DNA of 64,000 nucleotides, taken from Silurus meridionalis. Lineage: Eukaryota; Chordata; Actinopteri; Siluriformes; Siluridae. Location: contig NC_060890.1 of the NCBI RefSeq assembly GCF_014805685.1, forward strand, positions 24,922,000 through 24,985,999, read 5' to 3'. How positions within the stretch are numbered: the first letter of the stretch is position 1; every line of letters starts with the position of its first letter. The position numbers and the translations under genes are program-made. This document shows positions 28,390-36,261 of the stretch, piece by piece. Under the pieces are notes generated by a model that saw only the letters and a program-made list of their open reading frames with translations, had not been told where the DNA came from and did no database searches.

Positions 28390-31300
28390 GTGTTACCAGA
28401 AACGTCACCACCGGAAAACAAAAACCCACCCTTATTTATTTCCCTTAACGCACCTGAGCGCAAGTTGGTCATAGTTGCAGGATAGTCCAGGTTGTTTGGG
28501 TTGTGTGTCGTCACTCCGATCTCAATGGATCCAGACCATTTATCCACCAGCTTATCAATACGAATCTACAGCAAAAAAATAAAAAAATTATATATATACA
28601 TATACACACACACACACACACACACACCGTATTTTCTGGACTATAAGCCGCTACTTTTTTCCCACGCTTTGAACCTCGCGGCTTAAACCACGAAGCGGCT
28701 AATTTATGGATTTTTACTGGGTTTTTCCCGGTTTCACAAACTTCAAGCCAAAAAACTGAACCCTATAACATTAGACCAATGGAACGGATTCAGGTGAACC
28801 AATGAAACTCTTTATATTAAATCAGATGCGCTCCCACTGAATCGGGCCGCACCACATCATAAATATGGATGATGTTCCTCTGGCGTTTGACCTGCCGCTC
28901 ACTCGGACTGTCTACAGGAAATGTGAATCATTCGTCACGCTGAAAACAACCGGGCATGAAAACACACTTCACCTGTGTTCTGAGCTGCACGGCATCGGGA
29001 GAAAAGATTCACCGATGGTGATTTTTAAACGCACGACGATGCCAAAAGATAAACTCTCGAGAGAAATAGTTGTGAAAGGAAGGAAGAAGACAGTGAACAA
29101 TGACTTTCTTGGTAGGCTACTGTTTAGATACAAGCCGTGTAACAGACACTGTCTTTCATTAAAGCCTGTGTAAAGTTCATTAGTTTCAGTGTAGACAGGC
29201 TTATAGACAGGTGCGGCTTATTTATGTTCAAAATAAACATCTTTGTCAAATTCAGTTGGTGCAGCTTATATATGGGTGCGTTTAATAGTCCGGAAATTAC
29301 GGTATATGAGATTAACCTATAACCTGTAATTTGATTACAAAATGTACACTATATAGACAAAAGTATGTGAACACATGTCAGTATTTGCTTCTTACTGAAC
29401 ATCCCATTCCACATTTGCTCCAGATTTACCCTTATAATAATCTCCACTCTAACGAGACCATGTTCCACAAGATTTTGTGGAGATTCTTTCAGTGAGCGTT
29501 CACATTCATTTATATTTGATAGGGTTGGAGCTCTAGAGCAGATCTTCCGCTCTGACCCATGTAAAGCATATCTTCATGGAGATGTGTGTTTCCAACAGTT
29601 TGTAAAAGAAGCACACATGGCCAGTAAAATCGAGTGTCCCAATACTTTTAGGCATATACGCTGGTTCTATGGTTAATAACGGAGCAAAAGCATGACCTGG
29701 TGAAGTTTCCTGTGGAGAAAGTGTCATTATTGTTTTATAATCATTTTTTATTGTAATATGAGATCCTGGATTTTTCCTACATTATAAGAGACCTATGAAG
29801 CAGTTACTGATGCGATGCAGTTCGGAGGAACACAAACACACACACCTCGAACATCTCGTTGTGCCTGAGAGGGCGGTTGGTCATGACCACGCCGTTGTTG
29901 AACTCGTCCAGCGGTCTCCTCCTCTCGGCCGTCTTGTGGTTGTTGCTCAGTTTGATCAGCGTGCCGCACTTCTCGTGGAACAGCAGCGCATCGTTGGTGG
30001 TCATCCCACTGTTGTTTATCACCGTTCCCGCCACACCTCCACTTCCGGGTGGGCTGTTGTTATTGCCGCTCCTGCTTCCGTTCTCGTTTCCTCCTGATCC
30101 GTTACTGCTTCCCGTCCCCCCTCTTGAGGAGTCGGAACTTCCTCCCGAACCGCCTGTTCCTCCTAAACCCAGGTCCTCTCCTCCTTCATCTTCGGATCGG
30201 TACAGCGACACGATGGCGTTGTTAAACACGTCGAATAACTGGTGCTCCGTGAGGACTGGGAGTGGAAACCGGGCACATAAACAAAAGGCTGAATCAATCA
30301 ATCAGGCAAAATTGTTACTGCATCATAAAATGCAAGATAAACACACGTGCAAATCTGATTTTCCTCCTCAATGGAATTTTTTTTCCCCACACGTCCAGTT
30401 CTTCTAAATCCGATTTACATCCAATTAGCGGCTGTGTGACGTGACGTGACGGAGAGCCCTCGAATCAGACTTCACACGAGTTTGACGTGCATTTTTGCAT
30501 TCGTCGTCATCATCATAACCTCGAATGAAGGAGTGGAAATTTCTATCCCTTCCTTCTTCCTTGTTTTGTGTATCGACCAGATTGTCATAACCCCGCCCAC
30601 TAGTTTCTGATTGGCTCATTAATAATAAAAAAAAAAAAGGTGACATTTACGTAGATTTGATGTATGGCCAGTGTTTCATCGAAGCTTTTTGAGTTGAACT
30701 AAATCCTGATAGTGTGATTTTATATCGGATCATTTTAGCGACTCTGGTTCTTTGAATCGCGTTCGTTAAAATGAACGAATCTTTTTTTTTGAGTCATTTA
30801 GTTCACTTGGTTCCTTTGATCAGAATTAACTATAGGTTTATTATGACACTGCAGCTAAGGACAAATGATGAACAGAATGAGTGGCTTCACCACTTATATC
30901 TTCAGGTCCGTGTTGTTAGTGCTTTTTTCACGTGACTCCTATACAACAATAATTTCAAAATTTGGACAAAAAAAAATAAAAAAATAAAATTGCATTGTGT
31001 AGCATTTACAGGAGTCATGTGATAAAAGAACAAACGACTCGGACTAGAGAACTCATGAGATAACTCGAGACAACTACTCGATTCTGTTTCCTGTGTAATG
31101 CACTACACAGTGTATATGGGAGTCACGTGTTTAAAGTACGAACGACTCGGGCTAGGAGAATCGAGTTTCACTCAGTTCTGTTTCTTGTACATCTCTAACG
31201 GAGATTTTGTGCTGCTTTGCTCGTGCGTGTCCAGTAGAAGAAGAATGAATCACTCTTTTAAATGACTCCTTCTTCCGAGTCACATTAAAGAGTCGTTCAG

Positions 31301-33421
31301 AACGAATGAATCGTTCCTGAACGAACCGTGATATCTTGAAGGATATTTTGAGGGATAAATACCGGTGTCTGGATCGAAGTTATTTGGGAATTTGTCGGGT
31401 CGGCCATGTCTGTGTCCGTGTCCTCGTGTAAGTTCGGGCGCTGAGGCTGAAAATAAAAGCTTTATTATAGATCACTGCTCAAGCATTCGTTTTTATTGAT
31501 ATAAATGTTCTTTGCGAGTACCGTCATCAGCTGAGCCGTTTGTCAAGGCAACGATCGCAGGAACCCCGGGTAAAGCCATGCCCCCCGGTCTGTCCTCATG
31601 ATCCGGCATGAGGGCAGCCGGAGATGTGGCCGTAGACCCCGACGTAGACGCCGGCCTAGACGTCGGCCTGTCCACCTCTCCTTCTTCTATCTCGTCCCGC
31701 TCGTCGCTCTGTGTATCCGGTGGAGGCTCGCAGCTGACCACTGTGACCTGAGTGCATTTCCCGTAGAGGTCCACTACGGCCCACAGGCGTGAGGGCAGCC
31801 CGCTGGCCGCCGGACCGCAGTCCTGCCCGTTCACCCACAGGTGGAGCTCTCCAAGGCCGTTCCTCTGAATCCCCACACTGTCCCCTTCGCCCAGCTGGTC
31901 CAGGTCACGCCCATACTCTTCCAGCACCGAGCGGCCGTCCTTCAGCACAGAGCAGCCGGAAACGATCCATGAGCCGCCCTTTAGCCCCGTCGCGCTGCTG
32001 GGGAAGTCCAGAGCGGCCGGGTCCAGCGCCGTCACGCCGATCTCTATCGAGCCGCTCCATGAGTTCACCTACAAACACGAGGTGATCAAACCACATATAC
32101 GTCACAGGTTCGAAAAAAAAAAAAACAACAACATTGGTAAATCGTTTCAGGGAATGATCTGTAATTTTACTCTTTACTCCACATACATGTGGATTTAACA
32201 CTAAAATAACACCATATACACCAAATCACTTCGTTTTATATATAAAATATACCTCCATTTTGTTATTGATGCTTTCTTAAATAAAAACAACCCCAGTGAT
32301 GTATCGTATACCGCGATATGTTTGAGTATCACCGATTTTCCACTGAGCAAAAATCGTCCAACCATATAAACCCCATACATTTATACCTAATAGCTTGTAG
32401 TTTAAAATAGCAAGAAAATTAGCTTTCAAACACCACATTATGGCTCCGTATTGGCTTCAAATGTAAACTAACACGTCGTAAGTTTTATTTTTATTTCAAC
32501 AATCGAGTTGTTTTTATTGTAGTTAGCAAACAAGCCGGCTGTCAGAGAGATAGCTTCAAATATGGCGCTGGCACACACTATTCAGCGTTTATAAACACAA
32601 ATTTAATGCATTTATGTTTTTTATTTCGAGCTGAAACGTTTCTTTGTTGCTATAACATGTTTTAAAATATTATAATCCTAATAAAGGTTCATTTCTAACT
32701 AGTACTAGCGCGTCTGTCAATGAGCTAAGCTAGAGCTTGATATTTTTCTTTCCCCACCCGTTTTCGTACAGTCCGGCCCCCTGTGTCAGGATTGGACAGT
32801 TCTTTGTAGAGGGTGCGTTCTCAGCCAATAGAAAGGCGAGAAATTGAATCAACCCGTGTCGTACGTAATGCAAGGGGCGGGGTTTGACATTAAAAACGGT
32901 AGGTTTAAAAAAAACACGTTCATCAGCTACAATAGCGGCCATATACAATGAAAAAACCATAAGTTAATAAATATGCACCCGTGATAAATAGACAGATCAA
33001 ACAGACTCGGTTTTAGTGTGTGACAATGAAATAAACAAAAAAATTCCGTCCCTCAGGATCAAATTATGGGTAAACCAAGGGCTGCGTCTCAAATATAAAC
33101 AAAGTGCACTAATTAGGGTGCAATCAATATTCAGTATCTATATTTCCGTAGTGCTCTTCTGTAGTGAGCACGGATTGGTTTGAGATTCAACCCAGCACTG
33201 CAGACAAACCGACGGCAGCTACTACTAGCTGAGCCCGACGAGGCGGACTTGTTTACCTTCTTGTCGATCCGGACCGTAAAGACATCGCGGTCCCGCAGCG
33301 GCTCTCGGCTCAGCACCAGGCCGTGATTAAACTCCTGAACCGGCTGGTTTCGCTGCGCCGTGCGGTTTGAATTGGACAGCCCGATGAGCTTTCCGCTGCG
33401 CGGGTGCAGCTCAGCCGCCAT
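9794..33421 (-). CDS. neurl4: neuralized-like protein 4, complete 29-exon gene with one apparent frameshift
   Basis: NEURL4 is a large centrosomal/cytoplasmic scaffold of six neuralized homology repeats (NHR) that binds HERC2 and limits CP110 in the known family. Exons in gene order: 33257-33421, 31522-32068, 31363-31446, 29846-30255, 28454-28565, 28250-28338, 27963-28035, 26926-27199, 26600-26781, 26319-26404, 25223-25385, 24864-25074, 23980-24056, 23176-23254, 22230-22399, 17290-17418, 16346-16491, 16011-16229, 14892-14990, 13977-14120, 13728-13892, 13391-13543, 12755-12934, 12566-12659, 11889-11996, 11647-11791, 10779-10891, 10521-10680 and 9794-9997. All junction phases fit. NHRs lie at about 4-167, 340-520, 565-727, 765-925, 951-1125 and 1163-1325, each ending near a V(V/I/L)DLYG motif. 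[15 protein letters not shown] block follows near 1400. Length is about 1593 residues (human about 1560). The ATG at 33421 has a strong context (AAGATGG). Total exon length is 4781 nt, one short of a multiple of three. Confidence 0.97.
10004..10068. repeat. (AC)n microsatellite beside the neurl4 last exon
   Basis: More than 30 AC units begin 7 nt from the acceptor of exon 29. As transcribed, the (GT)n run lies directly upstream of CTGCAG. Confidence 0.95.
10139..10429. repeat. two (GA)n microsatellites flanking GA-rich intron sequence
   Basis: Pure GA runs at about 10139-10171 and 10384-10429 with purine-rich sequence between, in the last neurl4 intron. Confidence 0.9.
10718..10769. repeat. 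(GT)n microsatellite next to the neurl4 exon 27 donor
   Basis: Run of about 26 GT units; on the gene strand an (AC)n tract starts right after the donor GTCAGTACTC. Confidence 0.95.
10900..11640. repeat. GT-rich degenerate minisatellite
   Basis: It consists of repeated variants of TGTGTGTAGATATGTGTG and GTGCACGTAGAAATGTGTG. From 11330 to 11560 these form higher-order units of roughly 85-90 bp. It fills the intron between neurl4 exons 26 and 27. Open frames through it are repeat artefacts. Confidence 0.85.
11803..11837. repeat. (GA)n microsatellite
   Basis: GA run immediately outside the acceptor of neurl4 exon 26. Confidence 0.9.
12230..12555. repeat. degenerate GAGACGAGTT-type tandem repeat
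   Basis: The motif GAGACGAGTT(A/G)AGACAGA recurs in diverged form through most of this stretch, in the intron between neurl4 exons 24 and 25. Confidence 0.7.
12703..12748. repeat. (GT)n microsatellite
   Basis: On the gene strand the (AC)n tract begins within 10 nt of the donor of neurl4 exon 23. Confidence 0.95.
13009..13155. repeat. compound (GGAT)n(GGAA)n(GAAA)n tetranucleotide array
   Basis: GATG/GGAT units pass into GGAA units and then GAAA units without a break, followed by a CAGA-rich stretch to about 13390. It lies in the neurl4 intron between exons 22 and 23. Confidence 0.95.
13313..13409. repeat. duplicated exon end plus 5' splice site of neurl4 exon 22
   Basis: A 25-nt block (GATCACCTTCAGTGAGTTGT plus GGAAG) occurs at 13313-13337 and again at 13385-13409. 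The second copy is the real exon 22 end with its donor. The first is a complete copy of that splice site 72 nt further into the intron, separated by CAGACAGGCGGA repeats. Confidence 0.93.
14121..14206. repeat. (AC)n microsatellite abutting the neurl4 exon 20 acceptor
   Basis: About 42 AC units begin at the acceptor itself; on the gene strand the (TG)n run leads straight into TCAG and the exon. Confidence 0.96.
14260..14890. repeat. degenerate GTGTGTCTCTCT-rich repeat
   Basis: Imperfect TGTGTGTCTCTCT units with interruptions fill the intron between neurl4 exons 19 and 20. No gene is supported. Confidence 0.8.
14991..15955. repeat. 31-bp minisatellite filling a neurl4 intron (about 31 copies)
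   Basis: Unit GTAACGCACCTGTTCATTCA plus CTCCTCCTGCA, 30-32 bp, with a CAG/CTG alternation at one site and C/T changes at another. It starts at the acceptor of exon 19 and runs almost to exon 18, so nearly the whole intron is array. On the gene strand each unit holds an acceptor-like CTGCAGGAG in most copies and a donor-like ACAGGTGCGT. Confidence 0.97.
16492..17289 (-). other. neurl4 intron 16 with short CA arrays and a hAT-like scrap
   Basis: CA-rich stretches occur at 16530-16570 and 17090-17286, with (AC)n at 17243-17286. The part at 16625-16700 (ACAATCGTGATGTCG, TTTTGCGATTTGATAAAATA) looks like a decayed MITE. No exon is seen. Confidence 0.6.
17433..17475. repeat. (GA)n microsatellite
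   Basis: GA run just outside the acceptor of neurl4 exon 16. Confidence 0.95.
17555..18768. repeat. 1.2-kb GGAA/GAAT minisatellite-like array
   Basis: Mixtures of GGAA, GGAATGAA, GAAGGAATGAGG and AACAAAAGGAGGAATAAAGG units. Long higher-order copies of roughly 170 bp contain AGTGAAGAAAGTAATAAAGA (for example near 18135, 18360 and 18530). Long open frames on the - strand are pure Ser/Phe/Leu/Pro/Ile repeat translations and are not genes. Confidence 0.95.
18770..19090 (+). repeat. dispersed repeat family A, copy 1
   Basis: Contains TTAAAACCGTCCGTGTGGAA, TGGTGTCCTGATG, AAACATTTACAAGA and AAAGCATCAATATTTG, shared with copies at 34080-34365 (inverted) and 45060-45440. The tail has a TGAGTTAACTCATGATAAT-type palindrome. 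The class is unknown. Confidence 0.7.
19095..19645. mobile_element. hAT-like MITE (GGGCTG-GTAATCGA type)
   Basis: It starts GAGCTGTAGCTTCAATTATT with AATCGAGTATTCC and ends CTCGAGAAATTGTTCCAGCCCT. The outer bases form an imperfect inverted repeat. The ends resemble the common fish hAT-derived short elements starting AGGGCTG. It has no coding capacity. Confidence 0.55.
19662..19733. repeat. (TA)n microsatellite
   Basis: About 36 TA units between two MITEs in neurl4 intron 15. Confidence 0.95.
19737..20515. mobile_element. non-autonomous hAT-like element (TAGGGATGCACCGA ends)
   Basis: Left end TTAGGGATGCACCGAATATT and right end TTTTGTGCATCCCTAATA form inverted termini, with TTCGGTTTTCGGCC-type subterminal repeats at both ends. 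It has no transposase. This end sequence is typical of fish hAT short elements. Confidence 0.8.
20540..21860 (+). mobile_element. RTE-like LINE fragment, endonuclease part only
   Basis: The 5' part has GCACTCTTAGTGCTGGTCCC and the reading frame starts near 20837 ([17 protein letters not shown]). It encodes an APE-type endonuclease with VQETKW, a DFNGHVG block, QVDYVLCRR and a final QHRMVV block. The sequence passes [10 protein letters not shown] (in another frame near 21786) and then stops being LINE-like, so the reverse transcriptase is absent. Losing the 3' part is unusual, since LINEs normally lose the 5' part. It lies in neurl4 intron 15, opposite to the gene. Confidence 0.85.
22400..23175 (-). 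other. neurl4 intron 14, no feature seen
   Basis: AT-rich intron sequence. The part at 22440-22690 keeps an open frame but has no recognisable domain or splice fit. Confidence 0.6.
23418..23828. mobile_element. MITE family B, copy 1 (GGCCAAAAGT ends)
   Basis: It begins CACTGTATTGGGACACCTGA and ends CAGGTGTCCACAAACTTTTG then GCCATACAGTG, an inverted pair. The interior has GAAGATCTCCTGTTATAGAG and ACATCTTCCCAGAAGAGTG. Other copies lie at 27285-27717, 29346-29662, 44705-44967 and 61309-62330. Confidence 0.8.
24063..24108. repeat. (AC)n microsatellite at a neurl4 acceptor
   Basis: Begins 7 nt from the acceptor of exon 13; transcribed as (GT)n before TTATCAG. Confidence 0.95.
24189..24662. repeat. 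(GA)n arrays
   Basis: Several long GA runs are separated by AATAAAGGGGAGA and GAATGAGGGGCAGA spacers that themselves repeat. They lie in neurl4 intron 12. Confidence 0.95.
25125..25192. repeat. (GT)n microsatellite
   Basis: About 33 units in the intron between neurl4 exons 11 and 12. Confidence 0.95.
25425..26214. mobile_element. hAT-like non-autonomous element (AGGGGTGTAC ends)
   Basis: Left end ACTAGGGGTGTACTGTGATC with CGTTTCAGTACAGGGATTTC and right end GTGTACATTTACACTCCTAT. The outermost bases are inverted repeats. The interior is non-coding and AT-rich. It lies in neurl4 intron 10. Confidence 0.6.
26803..26863. repeat. (AC)n microsatellite in a 144-nt neurl4 intron
   Basis: It takes up much of the short intron between exons 8 and 9. 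As transcribed, (GT)n lies about 22 nt upstream of the exon 9 acceptor. Confidence 0.95.
27285..27717. mobile_element. MITE family B, copy 2 (complete)
   Basis: CACTGTATGACCAAAAGTAT at the left and CCCACAAACTTTTGGCCATA at the right form the inverted ends, with a flanking TA at the left. The interior matches copy 1. It lies in neurl4 intron 7. Confidence 0.8.
28161..28386. repeat. (GT)n and (AC)n microsatellites on both sides of neurl4 exon 6
   Basis: (GT)n at 28161-28214 lies beyond the donor of exon 28250-28338, and (AC)n at 28346-28386 begins 8 nt from its acceptor. The transcript carries (GT)n before and (AC)n after the same exon. Confidence 0.95.
28625..29304 (+). mobile_element. pogo/Tigger-type DNA transposon remnant
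   Basis: Inverted ends: CCGTATTTTCTGGACTATAA on the left and TTAATAGTCCGGAAATTACG on the right. The interior (about 28865-29140, + strand) encodes a fragment with [19 protein letters not shown] and [12 protein letters not shown], matching DDE_1-type pogo/Tigger transposases. Most of the transposase is deleted. It lies in neurl4 intron 4. Confidence 0.82.
29346..29662. mobile_element. MITE family B, copy 3 (diverged)
   Basis: Left CACTATATAGACAAAAGTAT and right GTGTCCCAATACTTTTAGGC give the inverted ends. The interior shares the GAGCAGATCTTC and GTGGAGATTC blocks in inverted order. Confidence 0.65.
30256..31362 (-). other. neurl4 intron 3 with a degenerate GAACGAATC/GACTCGG repeat
   Basis: From about 30700 to 31340 the motifs GAACGAATC, GAGTCATTTAGTTC, CGAACGACTCGG and GAATCGTTCCTGAACGAACC recur on both strands. 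This resembles a decayed palindromic short element. No gene is seen. Confidence 0.55.
32069..33256 (-). other. neurl4 intron 1, no feature seen
   Basis: It runs from donor GTAAAC to acceptor TTTGTAG. AT-rich sequence with no recognisable exon or element. Confidence 0.65.
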
Positions 33422-33500
33422 CTTCGCTGGGGCGGCGCGCTTCACGGCACTTTGCGACAATCGAGAACGCCTAGCGGCAGCCCAGGTCTTTACAAGGCAA
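33422..33500 (-). promoter_or_regulatory. neurl4: neurl4 5' UTR / promoter-proximal region
   Basis: GC-rich sequence directly upstream of the ATG at 33421. The frame stays open upstream without an earlier ATG, so the ATG giving MAAELHP is the best start. The transcription start cannot be fixed. Confidence 0.5.
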
Positions 33501-33504
33501 GAAG

Positions 33505-33985
33505 GATGATGATGATGATGATGGTGATGATGATAGTAATGGTGATAATAGTGATAGAGATGATAGTAATGGTGATGATAGTGATGGTGATGGTGATGAT
33601 AGTAATGGTGATGATAGTAATGGTGATGATAGTGATGGTGATGGTGGTGATAGTAATGGTGATGATAGTAATGGTGATGATAGTGATGGTGATGATAGTA
33701 ATGGTGATGGTAGTGATGGTGATGATAGTAATGGTGATGATAGTGATGGTGATGGTGATGATAGTAATGGTGATGATGGTGATGATAGTAATGATGATGG
33801 TAATAATGGTGATGAAGATAATGATGGTGATGATTGCAATGATGATGATGATAAAGGTAATGATAATGAAGAAGAATAAGATGATGTTGATGGTGATAAT
33901 GATATTGATGGTGATGATTGCAATGATGGCGGTGATGTTGATGGTAATGATAATGAAGATGAGGAAGATGATGCTGATAATCATG
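33505..33985. repeat. GAT/GGT/AGTAAT trinucleotide array upstream of neurl4
   Basis: Repeats of GATGATAGTAATGGT and GATAGTGATGGTGATG, all three-base periodic, starting about 80 nt outside the neurl4 start codon. Open frames in all six phases are repeat artefacts. Confidence 0.95.
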
Positions 33986-34079
33986 GTGTACACAAAATTC
34001 ACAGTTCAGTACGTACCTCGGTTTTTAAGTCACGGATCGGTAAAATTTGTTGTTTTTATTAACACGGTTTATCCTTATT

Positions 34080-34365
34080 ATTAGGATAAACTGTGATTAG
34101 CAGTTTACATTTTAAAAACAATTGTAAATTAAATGCCTGCTTGTTAAAATATATACAATAATATAATTTTTTTTAAATATAAATTAAGAATAATAAAGAG
34201 TAAATCAGCGTAATGCAATACACCTTTTATTATATTGATTAGGTAAGTAATCAATTAAATTGGCACAAATATCTTTGGCTATGTTTCCACACGGACGGTT
34301 TTAATTGCCGGATGTGTCCATCGTGGTGGATTTCGGTGCATGATTTCAGACTTGGCGCATCAGTA
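34080..34365 (-). repeat. dispersed repeat family A, copy 2 (inverted)
   Basis: Shares TTTCCACACGGACGGTTTTA, ATTGCCGGATGTGT and TTGGCGCATCAGTAAAACA in inverse orientation with the copy at 45060-45440. The flanking 34370-34750 is AT-rich and empty. Confidence 0.65.
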
Positions 34366-34750
34366 AAACAAAAATAGTAAAAAAAAAAAATAGTAAATAA
34401 AAAAAAATCAGTAAAATATATATATATATTTATTTATATTTTTAATAAATATAATATATATTATTCTGGAGTGATGCAGTGTATTATTTATATATCATAA
34501 AGTATTGTTTTATGGCAGACGTGTTTAATTTACTGTGTGGGTAACAAGAGAAAAAAAATACCAATAAAACATCAAATAGGATTTTATTAATTTATTTGTA
34601 TGATTTATTTTTATACCCTGTATGGTTCTATACATTGGAATGCCGTGTCATTTTAGAACCATGGTGCAACATATGCACAAGATCACATGAAGTGCACATA
34701 CACACCATCATATGATGAGTTCAGGACAATAAATACACACACCAATAACG

Positions 34751-36261
34751 TCACCTCTGACTCCTGTATGAATTTGATATGAAGACCAGGCTGATGATGA
34801 AGCAGACAGAGATGATGGATCCCAGTAGCACACGCAGCACTATAACCTCATGGCTGCAGGTGAATATTGGACGTTGTGGCCCTGATCAAAATATAAAAGA
34901 CTCGATTATTTAAAGACATTTTCAAAGTTGCTCAACTGTTTGGCTTTTTAGAGGACAAGACGCATGTGTTGTTGTGTTACTGAAAAATAAAAATAAGTAC
35001 AATATTTGTGTGTATGTGACCAATCTTTTAAAAATGACCTACACACACAGAAATGTCTTTTTAGAAAATAAGCTCAACAAAACCTTCTGTTTGTAGACTG
35101 AAAATTCTAATTATTGTAATAAATCAGAATACTGACACTGTACTGAGTGAATAAAACAAGCTGATAACACTCTGGCTCCACCTGCTGGTTATACAATGTA
35201 ACAACGCTTCAAGGCAGTGGGTAAACTGACCTTCTACCTCCAGGACAACAGTTGAAGGTTCTCCATCCTGAGATTCATCATGGAGGAGACACCGATATTC
35301 TCCTGCATCAGACAGGTGAACTGAACTGATGTGGAGAGAGAGATCACCATCCAGAAAGTCTTCTACTGACATCATAAATCTGCTTCCTGCTTCATCAGTA
35401 GTCACTGATCTGTTTGCATGAGTGTACAGCACAACCTTTCCTCCATCCTTCTTCCACTGTACATCTTTAACATCTTGTCTCCGAGTGTCTCCGTAGCACG
35501 GGAGGGTGACATTCTGCTTCTTCTGAACCTTTACAACTGTCGCCACTGTAAGACAAAAACATCATGATCATGGTTTATCTTCACTTCTGTGCTTTTGTGT
35601 AAGAGCTCCACCTGTACCAGTGCAGCAGCTCATACTTCACTACAGACACACACTTACCCAGAACCTTCATCTTCACTTCACTAACTGTTTCTCCATTACA
35701 GCTGCACCTGTAGGAGCCGCCATCATTGTAGGCTACTGAGATGATCATCAGGGAGAAATCTCCTCTGCTGGTATCTCCTGATATTTCAAATCTTTTCTGA
35801 AAATTCTGTCCTCCAAGACACTTCCATTTAGCCACAATGGTGTAACTGGGAATGAAGCGACTCCACTGAACCACCGAACAGTTTCCAGTGCAGGAACACG
35901 GGAACGTCACAGAGTCTTTCACTAGAACTTCTCTGATGATGAAGGCTTGACACGGAAGCATCAGCAGATAAACTAATAGATCACAGAGCAAATCAGAACA
36001 CACATTTTGGTCATGTGACACAATTTAGATTAACCTGTCTAGAACTGATAGTTTAATCTGTAGGACATTTTTTGGACACAGTTGATTGTGAACCCCCATA
36101 AAAATAAAAAGTGGTTCTTTAACAAGGTGGATGGTTCTGTAAAACCCTTTAACCTTTAAAGGTTCTTTAAACACTTAATGTTCTATGAAACTAAATAAAA
36201 AAAAAAAAATGAAAAAAAACCCACCCAGCACAGCAATAGCAGGGGATCCTAATGACTGCAT
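34751..36261 (-). CDS. two-Ig-domain type I membrane protein, unassigned immune-type receptor
   Basis: Four exons: 36225-36261 (signal start MQSLGSPAIAVL), 35658-35972 (Ig domain 1), 35231-35545 (Ig domain 2) and 34751-34881 (membrane segment, stop TGA). Phases fit and the total is 798 nt, 265 residues. Residues 1-23 form a signal peptide ending LLMLPCQA. Ig1 has TFPCSC and then GGSYRCSC; Ig2 has VTLPC, VQWKKDG and DAGEYRC, both V-like. The membrane span is about 235-257 and contains Arg239. The tail is only SNSYRSQR, so there is no ITIM or ITAM. Both Ig exons are exactly 315 nt, suggesting exon duplication. It resembles the large fish families of V-type Ig receptors (butyrophilin/CD300/NITR-like); I cannot choose one. 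Confidence 0.82.

Noticed and set aside
28865..29173. A host gene on the + strand inside neurl4
   Set aside because: The frame is a pogo/Tigger transposase fragment lying between the element's inverted ends.
33422..33460. Earlier start for neurl4 at 33460
   Set aside because: The codon there is TTG, not ATG; the ATG at 33421 has a strong context and leads straight into the conserved ELHPRSG block.
33404..34084. A 226-codon Met/Val/Ile frame and its antisense Ile/Thr and Ser/Leu frames
   Set aside because: Translations of the GAT-type array in all phases.
35973..36021. Direct N-terminal extension of the Ig1 exon to 36021
   Set aside because: It would need a GTG start; a splice from 36225-36261 gives a proper ATG and signal peptide in the right phase.
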